64,000 bases of DNA, taken from assembly GCF_050113715.1 (NCBI RefSeq), contig NZ_JBNJQR010000001.1, forward strand, positions 434,001 to 498,000, read 5' to 3'. This stretch comes from Brevibacillus_H ginsengisoli. Lineage in GTDB: Bacteria; Bacillota; Bacilli; Brevibacillales; Brevibacillaceae. This document shows positions 9,385-18,696 of this stretch, in pieces (positions within the stretch are counted from its first letter, which is position 1; each line of letters starts with the position of its first letter). The notes beneath the pieces were generated by a model that did not search any database, was not told the origin of the DNA, and was given only the letters and a program-made list of their open reading frames with translations. A program made the position numbers and the translations under genes.

Positions 9385-9425
9385 AAAAAATCCCTCTCAG
9401 AATGCTTTCTGGAGGGATTTTTCTT
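9385..9425. terminator. Bidirectional terminator between murC and the coiled-coil gene
   Basis: AAAAATCCCTC (ending at 9396) pairs with GAGGGATTTTT (9412-9422). The flanking A and T runs allow it to end transcripts from both directions, which suits the convergent genes on either side. Confidence 0.85.
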
Positions 9426-9442
9426 CATGTAGGGCAATATGT

Positions 9443-9766
9443 CTACCTGGTATGCTCTTTAAGCTGATCAACTTCAGCTTCTATTTTTGCCAGCTGTATA
9501 GTCATCTTATCTTGCCGGCGTTCCATGATATCAAACTTTTGATTGATTTCCTTTACGTCCACTTTGATCTCCTTTACGTCCAAGGTAAGAACATCGACAC
9601 GCTCGGTTAGAACATCGACATGCTCGGTCAGTGTATCGACTCGTTCGGTTAGGTTATCGACACGCTCGGTCAGAGTATCAATTTTATCGGGTACCGGAGC
9701 TAACTTTTCAGACATGATGTCTACACGTTCGATTAAAGCTTTTAGCATAAGCTTCATTTCTTCCAT
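9443..9766 (-). CDS. Small coiled-coil protein with heptad repeats
   Basis: An unrecognised cytoplasmic protein of 107 residues from ATG 9766, which has GGAG eight bases upstream; an in-frame ATG at 9796 would add ten residues but has no ribosome site. Almost the whole chain is predicted coiled coil. The central part repeats a seven-residue unit of the type LTERVD(x), encoded by near-identical 21-base repeats, followed by DVKEIKVDVKEINQKFD. There is no signal peptide or membrane segment. It converges on murC and shares its terminator. Proteins of this look are common in Bacillales without known function; it could be a scaffold or a partner of a larger coiled coil. Confidence 0.65.
   Translation of the reverse strand: MEEMKLMLKALIERVDIMSEKLAPVPDKIDTLTERVDNLTERVDTLTEHVDVLTERVDVLTLDVKEIKVDVKEINQKFDIMERRQDKMTIQLAKIEAEVDQLKEHTR
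9590..9673. repeat. Four tandem 21-bp repeats inside the coiled-coil gene
   Basis: Four copies (9590-9610, 9611-9631, 9632-9652, 9653-9673) of a 21-base unit resembling AACATCGACACGCTCGGTTAG on the plus strand. Each encodes one coiled-coil heptad on the minus strand. A fifth, degraded copy follows. Copy number could vary without shifting the frame. Confidence 0.8.
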
Positions 9767-9918
9767 TAGCATCACTCCATCTCTTTCGTTACTCATATTT
9801 CTAGTTTAGCACATGATAGAGCCATCTTTCAGAAAAATCGTTTACGCAGAAATGTGAAAAAATGTTGCCATCTCGCCTAATTTTTGGACGAGTTTCTTAT
9901 TTTCTGTGACGAAAATCA

Positions 9919-9927
9919 TGGTACAAT
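9919..9927 (+). promoter_or_regulatory. Possible extended -10 promoter before the giant surface protein
   Basis: TGGTACAAT is an extended -10 element (TGn plus TACAAT) about 80 bases before the start at 10010. There is no good -35 box, so this is a weak call. Confidence 0.35.
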
Positions 9928-10009
9928 TGGAGTGGGTAAAAAGTAGTCCATTTTCGATCTGTATAGGTGTTGTATAAAAGATAGGGAAGTGGATTAAGGA
10001 GGGATGCAA

Positions 10010-13000
10010 TTGCGGTATTGTAAGGTTTTCATCTATCAATTACTTATTTTACAATTAGTTCTTGGGACATGGTTTCCCAATCAAGCAGTATCAGCAAGTA
10101 CTTCAAGTCAAACTGAACAAACTTCCCCGACTAAAATTCTTGAGATTACCGACAGCGGTGCTTCAGATCTTCAATCTAGTCTCGGTACTAATCACAATTA
10201 TCAACTTACTACCTATAGTATGAAAAAATTCGTTGCATTGCGTGAAGAGCTGGACGGAAAGTACGATCTGATCTATATTGGTTCCAGTAATCGATCCCCT
10301 ATGTACTCTACTGCAACTGCATCTCCGTACACAACGGACAGAAGCACCGCCCACGATACCACGCTCAAAATGAATGACATTACTCAGCTGAAAGCGAATG
10401 AGATCATCAACGACTTTATTAACAAAGGTCAACTGGTAGTCCTTGAGAATGACGTATTTTCTCAGTCCTCCAGTAACTTATATCAAAAATTTCAGACGTA
10501 TCGTAACAATTCCAAACAGAACGTCAAGGTTGTTTCAAGTGTTAAGGATGCCGTAGAAGCAATCACCAATTCATCCGCTTACACGAGCAAACGACCGCGG
10601 TTTGAATTGACTGAATCGCCTATATCGTATCTGTCTAACCAGTCATACATATACAATGCTGGCGATCTGGTTAAATTCCAATACAATGTAAACAATTTAG
10701 CTTCATTTAACAGCAATCGATTAACGGCAAACTTATATTTTGACACGGATTACAATCACAAATATGAAACAGTCGAAATCATGAAATCAGCGCCTGTTTC
10801 AGGAAGTACTGGATCAATTAGTTACGTGCTCCCACCAGGTTTTTCGGGTCTTCGGTATTGGAAATTGGAAGTAGTAGATTCTGCAACGGGCTTGAAAGAT
10901 TATCAGACAGGTATTTTGCGAATTCGCGATCATAAGGTAGCCGTTAAGGTTTTACAAGTAATGAAACCAGGGGTATCTAGTGAGCTCAGTGCAGATCCTT
11001 TAAGAATGAATCAAAGCTATCTTCATTCCGACGATTACGATATCACCATCGATATAGTGAATATGACCCAGTTTAACTCTTCCGTATATTCAACCATTAA
11101 TGGAAAATATGACATGATCATTTTTGGATTTGCGGATGTGTACAACAATGCCAAAATTACAGATGATGCAGCCAAAGCTGTAGAGCAGTTCATTGCAACT
11201 GGACAGAGTGTCATGTTCACCCACGATACGATTTTTGAATCGGGGAACAACTGGGTGAAGTACTTCATGAATGATACAGGACAGTTGAATACCGAGAAGC
11301 ACGATTTGGGCCTAGGGGCGCCTCAAACCTCTAAAACCACGTTAAAAGTGAACAGTGGTCTCATGAATCAGTTCCCGTTCTTGCTCAGTGATAAAGTTTC
11401 CATTGCCACTACGCATGACCAATATTATCGTCTTGATCTGGAAGATAGCTCGATTATCCCGTGGTACAACATTACGGGCGGGACACGGGATCCCAACGAT
11501 AGCTGGTATCACTACTACACATATTCGAAGGGTAACGTGACCTATTCTGGTACAGGTCATACAAGCAATGCCTTTCCGGATGAAGAGCAGCGACTGTTTG
11601 TCAACACCATGTACCGAGCGTTCATTGGGTCGAATCACGCGCCTTTGGTAACGGTGTATACACCAACAGAATCAACCAAGATCAAGCAAGGTCAGAATAT
11701 GGATGTGGTGTATCAAGTTCACGATTTGGATTTGAAGGATAATGTCTTAAAAACCAGGATTATTGTCAACGGTGTGGAAAAATACAACAATTCTACTGTC
11801 CACAATGGAGATGTTATTCAGCAAAGCATCCCGAACGTTACAGCAAACCCTGGAACAATCACTGTTCGGATTGAGGTTGAAGACAACAAAGGGGCCAAGG
11901 TGATTAAAGAAACCAAAGTGGAAGTAATCACTCCCGCAGCAACGAATTTGGGTTTAAGCAGAACCGTTGCACCTGTATCTGGGATAGTAGCACCTAACAG
12001 TGTTGCAACCTTGACCTATACCATTACACCGCAACCATTTGCAGCGTCAGATATCAGTACGATGACCGGATTGCGTCCATTCTCCTTGGAGGAAGGAACG
12101 TATACAATCGGTCAAGAGATTGTTTTGATGGACACGAAGGATCATGGTAACTTTGGAGCGGTCGCTTTCGATAAGAATGGGGCCAAAAATTTCAGGAATG
12201 ATATTGAAACAGGTTACCAATATGAAATTAAGATCGGTGACCCCATTCAAACAGAGCCGGGTAATAAAGCCAATAGTGCCCAAACTCAAATTAAGGGATT
12301 GCAAGACAAAGTGATCTCAGTACCAATTGTTAGACAACTCAACGATAAATCCAACGGGCGCTATGATCTTGAAGTACGCGGCTTCGCGATTTTGAAGGTA
12401 ACTGAAATAGATGACAATCTCCATATTCGAACTCAGTTACTTAGTTATCAAACCGCTTCGGTGTATAAAGTAGCCAATTTGGCGATAGCTGAGAAATTTC
12501 CGGCTAAAGTTGAACTGGCACAGATTCCAGCATCCTTTACCAAGAGCGGAACGATAGGAACTGGCTATACTTTAAACGGCAAATTAAGTGAAATCACGTA
12601 TACCAAGAACGGTACCCAATACACGAGTCAACCGTTGACGTTTACTGTACAAGTGAATCCGACAGAGAATGGTGTTTATGTATTGGATCAGTCGAATGTC
12701 ACGTTCACGGGATTGAACGGTTCTACGATTCGAGACCAATTTAATCCGATCACATTGCGTGCGGAAACAAGGGTAACTTCGATTCAAGTTAGCCCATCCT
12801 CTAAAACATTGAATGTGGGAGAGACGTTCAAGCTGATTTCAACTGTCACTCCTGATACGGCGAGTAATAAAGCGATAATCTGGACGAGCAGTAATCCATC
12901 TGTGGCAACTGTAGATGAGAATGGCATCGTGACAGGGATTACAGCGGGCAATGCCGTTATTACAGCTGCTTCCGCAGAGAATTCATCCATTAAAGCGACG

Positions 13001-15121
13001 AGCAACATTACCGTTAAAGTTCCTGTCACCAGTATTTCGCTTGATAAAACAGGAGTGGTACTTCGGGTAGGAGAGACAGATACGCTAACTGCTACCATTA
13101 TGCCTGCCAATGCGACCAATAAAGATGTAGTATGGAGCTCTTCTGATTCCAGTATTTTATCCATCACGCCAAATGGACTTTCGTCAACCATACGTGCATT
13201 GAAATCTGGGGAAGCAACAATTACAGTAACGTCTGTAGATAGTCAACAAACCGCTACATGTAAGGTCACAGTAGAAGAGTCAGTTGATCAAGTACAAGTC
13301 TCACCAAACGAAAAGATTATCAACGTGGGAGAAAAGGTTCAATTGACGGCAACAGTTCTGCCTGTTAATTCAACGAACAAGAATGTAACTTGGAGCAGCG
13401 CAAATTCAACGATTGCCTCTGTTTCAAATACGGGCTTGGTAACTGGCCTGAAACCCGGGAAAGTAATTATCACCGCCACCAGTGCGGATGGCAAGAAAAC
13501 GGGGCAAGCAACGATTACCGTGAAGCAGCCCGTTACAGGAGTGTCAATTGATCCAAGCACAATTACACTCGTAGTTGGTGACGATCCGAAGCACTTGACG
13601 GCAGTCATCCAGCCAGCTGATGCGACCAATCAAGACGTGAGCTGGTCGTCGAGTAATGATCAGGTTGTGACCGTTGACCAGAATGGAAATGTAACAGGAG
13701 TAAAAGCTGGAACTGCCACCATCACGGTTTCCACGGATGACGGTAATTTTAAAGCGACGTGCTCAGTCAAAGTCATAGATAAGACACTGTATGAGGTGTT
13801 CTATGATGTCAATGGAACAAAACCGGTTCCAAATGATAACACTTGGCTGGATCGTCCAGTATACGTCAAACTGACTTATTCTGATGAAACGAACAAAACC
13901 TATCGCGTAACGAACAGAGAGACGGGTGCTGTGGAAGAGAAAACCTACTCAGGACTGTTTCTCGTCGATAAAAATGGAATCAACGAAATTGAATACTATG
14001 AGAAACCAAGTTCTTCTAGCATGAAGCAGCAATTGATTAAACTGGATCTTATCAGCCTGGCGGTCACTATTACTGGTGGTACTGTGAATCAGACGGACCG
14101 GGTTGTAACGGATATCTCAATTACTGCTAAGGATTCCTCAGTAAAAGGGAATGGTTCCAGCGGTTTGGATTATATCCTTGTTTGGACGGATAACAATCCT
14201 CCTGCCAAATACAATCAATCAACCGTAATCTATAACACATCAGCAACAACTAACCTTAGTGTAACGGTTTATGCACAAGCGGTAAGTAAATCAGGGAAAG
14301 AGAGTCCAATAGCAACTCAGACCTATGTGTTTGATTCAAAGCCGCCAACAGTAACAATCGGTCCAGGTTTCATTCATCAACCAAACGGTGATCGTGGGGC
14401 CATTACGATTAAGACGAGTGTTACGGATGATGTAAGTGGCGTGTTGGATGTATCCTATCGTATTGAAAAGGCTGTTGTTTCTGGAGCAACGCTAAAATTC
14501 GAGAAAACCTCATTTAGCGGTTCCCTTCAGAGCAAAGATGGATACTGGTATGCAACCGAGGATGTAGGGACTGCACGGACTGCAGCCGGCTATTACAAAG
14601 TGATTATTACGGCGACAGATAAAGTTGGGAATAAGACCAAGCAGGTCGATGAACAATGGGACGTTTTCATGGTAAGCCCTGGATATACGCTTGCAGGAAT
14701 TACGTATACCGTGCTTGGAACGAATGAAACAATTAATTCTAATCAGCCTATTCTTTCTGCGAAGCCAATTAAAGTATCTTTTGCAAAAGACAGTTCGACC
14801 AACTCAGCATTTAAGACCGCGATTGCTGATCAAGTAGCTGTTGTTCGAGTACTTGATGCAAAAAGTCGAAAAGATTTACTAAACAGCTTGGCGAACTTTG
14901 ATCTGAAAGTGAGTTTGATTGAGTATTCGATTGTGAAGAAGGGGGAAGCGCCTAGCGTATGGAAACGGCTCCAAACCTCAGACATTGTCATTCAAAATGA
15001 GGGTGAATGGGAGATCTACTTTAGGGTAACCGACAACTATACCAATTGGGGAGCAAAGGCAGTTACAAATTCTCAAGTTTCACAACCTGTCCAAATTAAA
15101 ACGAACTTGAAAAAGCTGTAA
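10010..15121 (+). CDS. Large secreted protein: duplicated DUF5057-like modules and four Ig-like (Big_2) domains
   Basis: TTG 10010 is chosen: AAGGAGG at 9996-10002 is seven bases away, while ATG 10004 is only one base from it. The product has 1703 residues, with a typical signal peptide ending near AVSA. The N-terminal part holds two similar modules, one beginning KILEITDSG and one KVLQVMKPG, each ending in a YDLI/YDMI strand and a short VVLEND/VMFTHD strand. They resemble the DUF5057 type known from Paenibacillaceae. Four tandem Big_2 domains cover about residues 922-1256 (WSSSN...VTGxxAG patterns). The rest contains further beta-rich adhesin-like segments. There is no LPXTG, SLH or C-terminal membrane anchor. 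It converges on a minor-pilin operon next to pilus assembly genes, so a role as pilus-associated or cell-surface adhesin is plausible but unproven. Confidence 0.8.
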   Translation: MRYCKVFIYQLLILQLVLGTWFPNQAVSASTSSQTEQTSPTKILEITDSGASDLQSSLGTNHNYQLTTYSMKKFVALREELDGKYDLIYIGSSNRSPMYSTATASPYTTDRSTAHDTTLKMNDITQLKANEIINDFINKGQLVVLENDVFSQSSSNLYQKFQTYRNNSKQNVKVVSSVKDAVEAITNSSAYTSKRPRFELTESPISYLSNQSYIYNAGDLVKFQYNVNNLASFNSNRLTANLYFDTDYNHKYETVEIMKSAPVSGSTGSISYVLPPGFSGLRYWKLEVVDSATGLKDYQTGILRIRDHKVAVKVLQVMKPGVSSELSADPLRMNQSYLHSDDYDITIDIVNMTQFNSSVYSTINGKYDMIIFGFADVYNNAKITDDAAKAVEQFIATGQSVMFTHDTIFESGNNWVKYFMNDTGQLNTEKHDLGLGAPQTSKTTLKVNSGLMNQFPFLLSDKVSIATTHDQYYRLDLEDSSIIPWYNITGGTRDPNDSWYHYYTYSKGNVTYSGTGHTSNAFPDEEQRLFVNTMYRAFIGSNHAPLVTVYTPTESTKIKQGQNMDVVYQVHDLDLKDNVLKTRIIVNGVEKYNNSTVHNGDVIQQSIPNVTANPGTITVRIEVEDNKGAKVIKETKVEVITPAATNLGLSRTVAPVSGIVAPNSVATLTYTITPQPFAASDISTMTGLRPFSLEEGTYTIGQEIVLMDTKDHGNFGAVAFDKNGAKNFRNDIETGYQYEIKIGDPIQTEPGNKANSAQTQIKGLQDKVISVPIVRQLNDKSNGRYDLEVRGFAILKVTEIDDNLHIRTQLLSYQTASVYKVANLAIAEKFPAKVELAQIPASFTKSGTIGTGYTLNGKLSEITYTKNGTQYTSQPLTFTVQVNPTENGVYVLDQSNVTFTGLNGSTIRDQFNPITLRAETRVTSIQVSPSSKTLNVGETFKLISTVTPDTASNKAIIWTSSNPSVATVDENGIVTGITAGNAVITAASAENSSIKATSNITVKVPVTSISLDKTGVVLRVGETDTLTATIMPANATNKDVVWSSSDSSILSITPNGLSSTIRALKSGEATITVTSVDSQQTATCKVTVEESVDQVQVSPNEKIINVGEKVQLTATVLPVNSTNKNVTWSSANSTIASVSNTGLVTGLKPGKVIITATSADGKKTGQATITVKQPVTGVSIDPSTITLVVGDDPKHLTAVIQPADATNQDVSWSSSNDQVVTVDQNGNVTGVKAGTATITVSTDDGNFKATCSVKVIDKTLYEVFYDVNGTKPVPNDNTWLDRPVYVKLTYSDETNKTYRVTNRETGAVEEKTYSGLFLVDKNGINEIEYYEKPSSSSMKQQLIKLDLISLAVTITGGTVNQTDRVVTDISITAKDSSVKGNGSSGLDYILVWTDNNPPAKYNQSTVIYNTSATTNLSVTVYAQAVSKSGKESPIATQTYVFDSKPPTVTIGPGFIHQPNGDRGAITIKTSVTDDVSGVLDVSYRIEKAVVSGATLKFEKTSFSGSLQSKDGYWYATEDVGTARTAAGYYKVIITATDKVGNKTKQVDEQWDVFMVSPGYTLAGITYTVLGTNETINSNQPILSAKPIKVSFAKDSSTNSAFKTAIADQVAVVRVLDAKSRKDLLNSLANFDLKVSLIEYSIVKKGEAPSVWKRLQTSDIVIQNEGEWEIYFRVTDNYTNWGAKAVTNSQVSQPVQIKTNLKKL

Positions 15122-15141
15122 AAGATCAGAGTAAACGATAA

Positions 15142-15177
15142 AGCCCTTTGGATTTGAAGTCCAAAGGGCTCTGTTTT
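15142..15177. terminator. Terminator between the giant protein and pilX-like gene
   Basis: AGCCCTTTGGA (15142-15152) pairs perfectly with TCCAAAGGGCT (15160-15170) over a seven-base loop, followed by CTGTTTT on the plus strand. It ends the giant gene; the minus-strand operon may use it too. Confidence 0.85.
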
Positions 15178-15217
15178 GGTTCAGTTTCAGATTTTGTTTT
15201 AGTCTTATTTTAATTTC

Positions 15218-17179
15218 TTAGGGAGAAGACTTTTTGGCAGTTTCAGCTGTTGGGTCATCGGCCTTGAAAGTATCCAGCTGATATTGTGTTACTTTCAGAT
15301 GTCCTGTTTTAGCACTAGGGACCCCAGGTGGAGGATTTTCAAATAATTCTTTGTTGAACAGGACACTTAATCGAGCGGTATCAGGCTTCATTGCAGTGGT
15401 ATCCTTAAAACTGACGGGTTTACTGTTCGTGTCTAAAGAAATTGTCCCTTTTATCGCGTTAAGCGTAATGTTTTGCTTGGAATAAATACCCCCCACTATT
15501 TGATAGTTGGAGCCTACTCCATACAAAACGATCCCAGTATCTGCTGGATCGTTTGGGGTGTTATCCAAATATTGACTGTAGATAAACGTATGTAGTTTTT
15601 GTGGCGTATCCTTACCCAAATTCAAATTGTATGCTTCTACCTTACCGCCGGCCAGAATGACCAGTGTATTTTCTCCCGGATCAAAATCGGCTTGTGCGTC
15701 ATCCTCGGTAAACTGAACATTCCCTTTTACGAAGACAGTAGCATTCATTTTGAAATTTCCTTGAATCCTTAAGTTGCCGTTGACATAAATTTTACCTTTT
15801 AACATGGTCAAACGGTCAAAAACAGCGTTACCGTTAATAAAGATGATCGAGTCGTCTTTATTTGTGATGATTTCACCACTTAACGTTGCAGTTGCATACG
15901 AATCTTCTTGGTTAACGTTATTGTTTGAATCTGTATTTTTGGTATCTGAAGTCGAATCATTCTTTTGTGAAAGATTGCTTTTTCCGTCTACGTACATAGT
16001 GCCATTTAAGATTAATTGTGAAGTAGAGCTGGTCTCCATGTACATGGTTCCATCGATAAACAGATCACCTTTGGTTTCGACAGTAGAACCAGACTCTATC
16101 TTGACACCATCCTTAATCAGTAGATTGGTATCACAATCCGGACAGCTAACAGGAAGCGTTAACGGTGTGCCTGGAATTGAATCCCCCAGCTCTTTATAGC
16201 CTACTGGAGGATAGGCAGGCTTCTTGGTAGCGATAATTGTAGGAATATCATCAATATCCGAGGTGCCTAATGGATAGAACGCAGGTTTTTCCGTCAGATT
16301 GATGAACGGAGTCAAAGTGAAAACCTTGTACCATAAAGATTTGCTGCTGATGTCATGGATATTCGGGTCAAATGCTTCATAGGTTCCTGGCTCACTTGGT
16401 TTGTAAAAAAAACGAGACGTCTTGATGGCATTTTTGTCTGTTTCACTACCATTAAAGGGTATGCACAACTGTCCAATCATCGCAGGATATTGGCTTGGTG
16501 CTATTTGTTGTGAATCCGTTACTCCAAGATAGTAATTCGCATAGTTGTGAAAGTAGTAAGAGCTTGCAAACGTATCTCCCTCCACATAAGGAGAACCGTT
16601 CAAATGGATAGAGCCTGGTGTGGATAAAACATATCGAAATTCTTCGGGATAAGTGTTGATATAAGTGACTGCTTCAAGTGTTCGAGGCTCTTCCGCAAGG
16701 GAAGTTGATTTCCCGATGACACGTATCTCTACTTTATTTACATAGGGTTGATCTTCCTTGATGTCTCTGATCTTAGTAGTTCTGATCATGATCTGATAGG
16801 AACCGTTAATCCCGCTAGAAGTAACCGGAACAAGACCGTCCGTCACCCAAGCAGTAGCATTACCTGAAGTGTCTTTTACGGGTTGAGTGAAATTGTGGAA
16901 GTTTTCCTTCAATCGATTCATAAGATTAGACTGAATCTGAGCGTAGGTCGAGCCATCTTTTTGGGCATTGGCGTCATCGATGGTCTTCGATAACCTTGCC
17001 ATCGCTTCATTCATACCCATTCTGGCGAAGTATTCCGCCTCTCCGCGTGTCTCCGTTTTTCGTACCTGATTAAGGCTTGTCATGACGACACTCAACAGAT
17101 TTGTCCCAATGATTGTGAGAACGAGCATCACCATAATCGCAACGAGGGCAGCGTAGCCTTGTTCTTCTTTTACTCTCAT
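15218..17179 (-). CDS. PilX/GspK-like minor prepilin fused to a bactofilin-like repeat domain
   Basis: The product has 653 residues and starts after AGGGGTGG. The N-terminus, with EEQG before YAALVAIMVMLVLTIIG, is a class III prepilin signal with cleavage expected after Gly8. It lacks the usual Glu at mature position 5, as PilX/GspK-type minor pilins often do. About residues 370-580 contain short hydrophobic repeats such as DLFIDGTMYM, LILNGTMYVDGKSNL, IYVNGNLRIQGNF and VFVKGNVQF, the look of a right-handed beta helix like bactofilins. A CPDC motif lies before them. It is the last gene of a three-gene minor-pilin operon and faces the giant surface gene. Minor pilins of this kind prime pilus assembly or cap the tip; the beta-helix part may be exposed there. 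Confidence 0.7.
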   Translation of the reverse strand: MRVKEEQGYAALVAIMVMLVLTIIGTNLLSVVMTSLNQVRKTETRGEAEYFARMGMNEAMARLSKTIDDANAQKDGSTYAQIQSNLMNRLKENFHNFTQPVKDTSGNATAWVTDGLVPVTSSGINGSYQIMIRTTKIRDIKEDQPYVNKVEIRVIGKSTSLAEEPRTLEAVTYINTYPEEFRYVLSTPGSIHLNGSPYVEGDTFASSYYFHNYANYYLGVTDSQQIAPSQYPAMIGQLCIPFNGSETDKNAIKTSRFFYKPSEPGTYEAFDPNIHDISSKSLWYKVFTLTPFINLTEKPAFYPLGTSDIDDIPTIIATKKPAYPPVGYKELGDSIPGTPLTLPVSCPDCDTNLLIKDGVKIESGSTVETKGDLFIDGTMYMETSSTSQLILNGTMYVDGKSNLSQKNDSTSDTKNTDSNNNVNQEDSYATATLSGEIITNKDDSIIFINGNAVFDRLTMLKGKIYVNGNLRIQGNFKMNATVFVKGNVQFTEDDAQADFDPGENTLVILAGGKVEAYNLNLGKDTPQKLHTFIYSQYLDNTPNDPADTGIVLYGVGSNYQIVGGIYSKQNITLNAIKGTISLDTNSKPVSFKDTTAMKPDTARLSVLFNKELFENPPPGVPSAKTGHLKVTQYQLDTFKADDPTAETAKKSSP

Positions 17180-17197
17180 CTTTCTGCCACCCCTTTG

Positions 17198-17950
17198 CTA
17201 GTTGATGCTGACGCGGCTACGGAATTCGAATGGAGCGGATTCCGTATTCATGTCGGCGTTGTACTCACATAATGTGAAGGTAATATCGATCATATGTTCA
17301 GTGTCATAGCCGTGCTTATAATTTAAGAGAAACCCGGAGCCGTTAGAATTGACACTCCCGCCTGTAAATGGACCAAGAATCGGAAATCTTGGATCGCTAA
17401 TCTGTCGGGTTTCGTCAGGTGGTTTCCCTGAGCTGCTGCCATAATTCGTATCCAGAAAAGCGAGGTAAGTGCCTCGATCAGCGTTATAACGCTCTCTCAT
17501 TAACTTATAATGCTGATGCGCTGGGGGGATAGCTGTACCATCTGGAACTATCGTATATAAATAACTAACACGAGTCTGATCTCTAGTTCCGCCATTCACA
17601 ATCTGGGTCGTCCAAATTGCGCTGATAGGCATTTTGCTAGAATCAATAGAATCAGTAATTTCATTTGATTTGAATATTGTTTTCCCCGCATCAAAAAACG
17701 GCTTCACATCAATCACTTCGTCTACATTGCGTAGCGAGAGTAAGACGGAATTAACCAGAACATCCGCATTATTTAGGATGGTTGTCTGTTGGGTCACTTT
17801 ATTTTTGAGGGAATAACCAGAGTGCAAGACTCCATAAAGCATGGTGATGACGGTTGAAAACAGGAAGAGACCTGCAAGTAGTTCTACGAGAGTTAAGCCC
17901 TCTTCATGTGTATGTATACGCTTATACAGCTGCCTGATCTTCTTCATCAT
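17198..17950 (-). CDS. PilW-like minor prepilin
   Basis: The product has 250 residues. The prepilin signal is HEEG18 followed by LTLVELLAGLFLFSTVI, with cleavage after Gly18 and Glu at mature position 5 (Glu23), then one membrane helix and a globular C-terminal part with no recognised domain. The start ATG overlaps the stop of the upstream prepilin gene by four bases (ATGA), and GGGAGG precedes it. It lies 18 bases before the pilX-like gene. The order pilV-, pilW-, pilX-like matches minor-pilin operons in other type IV pilus systems, where these proteins form an assembly-initiating complex. Confidence 0.75.
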   Translation of the reverse strand: MMKKIRQLYKRIHTHEEGLTLVELLAGLFLFSTVITMLYGVLHSGYSLKNKVTQQTTILNNADVLVNSVLLSLRNVDEVIDVKPFFDAGKTIFKSNEITDSIDSSKMPISAIWTTQIVNGGTRDQTRVSYLYTIVPDGTAIPPAHQHYKLMRERYNADRGTYLAFLDTNYGSSSGKPPDETRQISDPRFPILGPFTGGSVNSNGSGFLLNYKHGYDTEHMIDITFTLCEYNADMNTESAPFEFRSRVSIN

Positions 17951-18423
17951 CTGCGGATATCCTCCCTCGTTACGAAGGTTTCAACCGTTGAGGAAGTACG
18001 TTTGTTTGTAGCGTCATCCCAGAATACCGTAACCCTTGCCTTAAACATTCGATCGGAATAGGAAGATAGACGAGAGTCAGTTGCAAGTGAGACTAGCTCT
18101 ACTTGGGAATGAAAAGTTGTGCCATTAATTTCTGAATCAGTCGGAATAGGCAGAGTAGGATCAGTAGAATCTCTCGTCACTGTTAAAGTACCGGAATTCA
18201 ATTTGCCAAGGGTTGTTTGAAAGTCGACTTTTTCATATTGTACTGCAATCTGCCTAGCCAGATTAGCCGCTATCAACTTCCGATCCGAGGTTGCAGAAGT
18301 TTGCTCAGCCTGATAAAACATCTTCATAAAAAACAGAGAGAGAACAGAAATAATCAGAATAGATGCGATGATCTCAACGAGGGAGGAGCCTCTCTCTGAA
18401 CGCCACTTTATGAAATCATTCAT
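17947..18423 (-). CDS. PilV-like minor prepilin
   Basis: The product has 158 residues and starts after AAAGGGAGGT. The prepilin signal is SERG12 followed by SSLVEIIASILIISVL, with Glu17 as the position-5 glutamate of the mature protein. It has one N-terminal helix and a small beta-rich domain. It is the first gene of the minus-strand minor-pilin operon, which is divergent from the 18697 gene across a 273-base intergenic region. PilD, encoded at 26073, is the expected processing enzyme. Confidence 0.75.
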   Translation of the reverse strand: MNDFIKWRSERGSSLVEIIASILIISVLSLFFMKMFYQAEQTSATSDRKLIAANLARQIAVQYEKVDFQTTLGKLNSGTLTVTRDSTDPTLPIPTDSEINGTTFHSQVELVSLATDSRLSSYSDRMFKARVTVFWDDATNKRTSSTVETFVTREDIRR

Positions 18424-18483
18424 TTTTTACCTCCCTTTTCCTCACCAAACATAACCTCACCCAATATCTATGTAAGATTGAAC

Positions 18484-18549
18484 ATTCTCATATTTAGTAT
18501 TGCTAGGACTATTGTATGATGAGATGATGGTAGATGAGAATAGCAAATA
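18484..18549. repeat. Inverted repeats in the divergent pilin intergenic region
   Basis: ATTCTCAT (18484-18491) recurs inverted as ATGAGAAT (18534-18541). A neighbouring TTTAGTATTGCTA also recurs in near-inverted form as AGCAAATACTACTAAA. They lie between two divergent transcription units (18423 leftward, 18697 rightward) in AT-rich sequence, where a shared operator would be expected. No convincing -35/-10 pair could be fixed for either gene. Confidence 0.35.
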
Positions 18550-18696
18550 CTACTAAATTGTGAATTTGGAGGATTTTTGTCACAATTTCCGGATTTTCTA
18601 GTTCGTGTTTGCTGTGATTTTATGTAAAATATAGTTTAGTAGAAGTTGAGATTGGAAGGTACATCCTTTTCAACGGAAAAAGGTAGGTGCCCAAGT

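Noticed and set aside
9543..9809. 88-residue plus-strand frame rich in Ser and Thr
   Set aside because: Antisense shadow of the coiled-coil gene created by its 21-base repeats.
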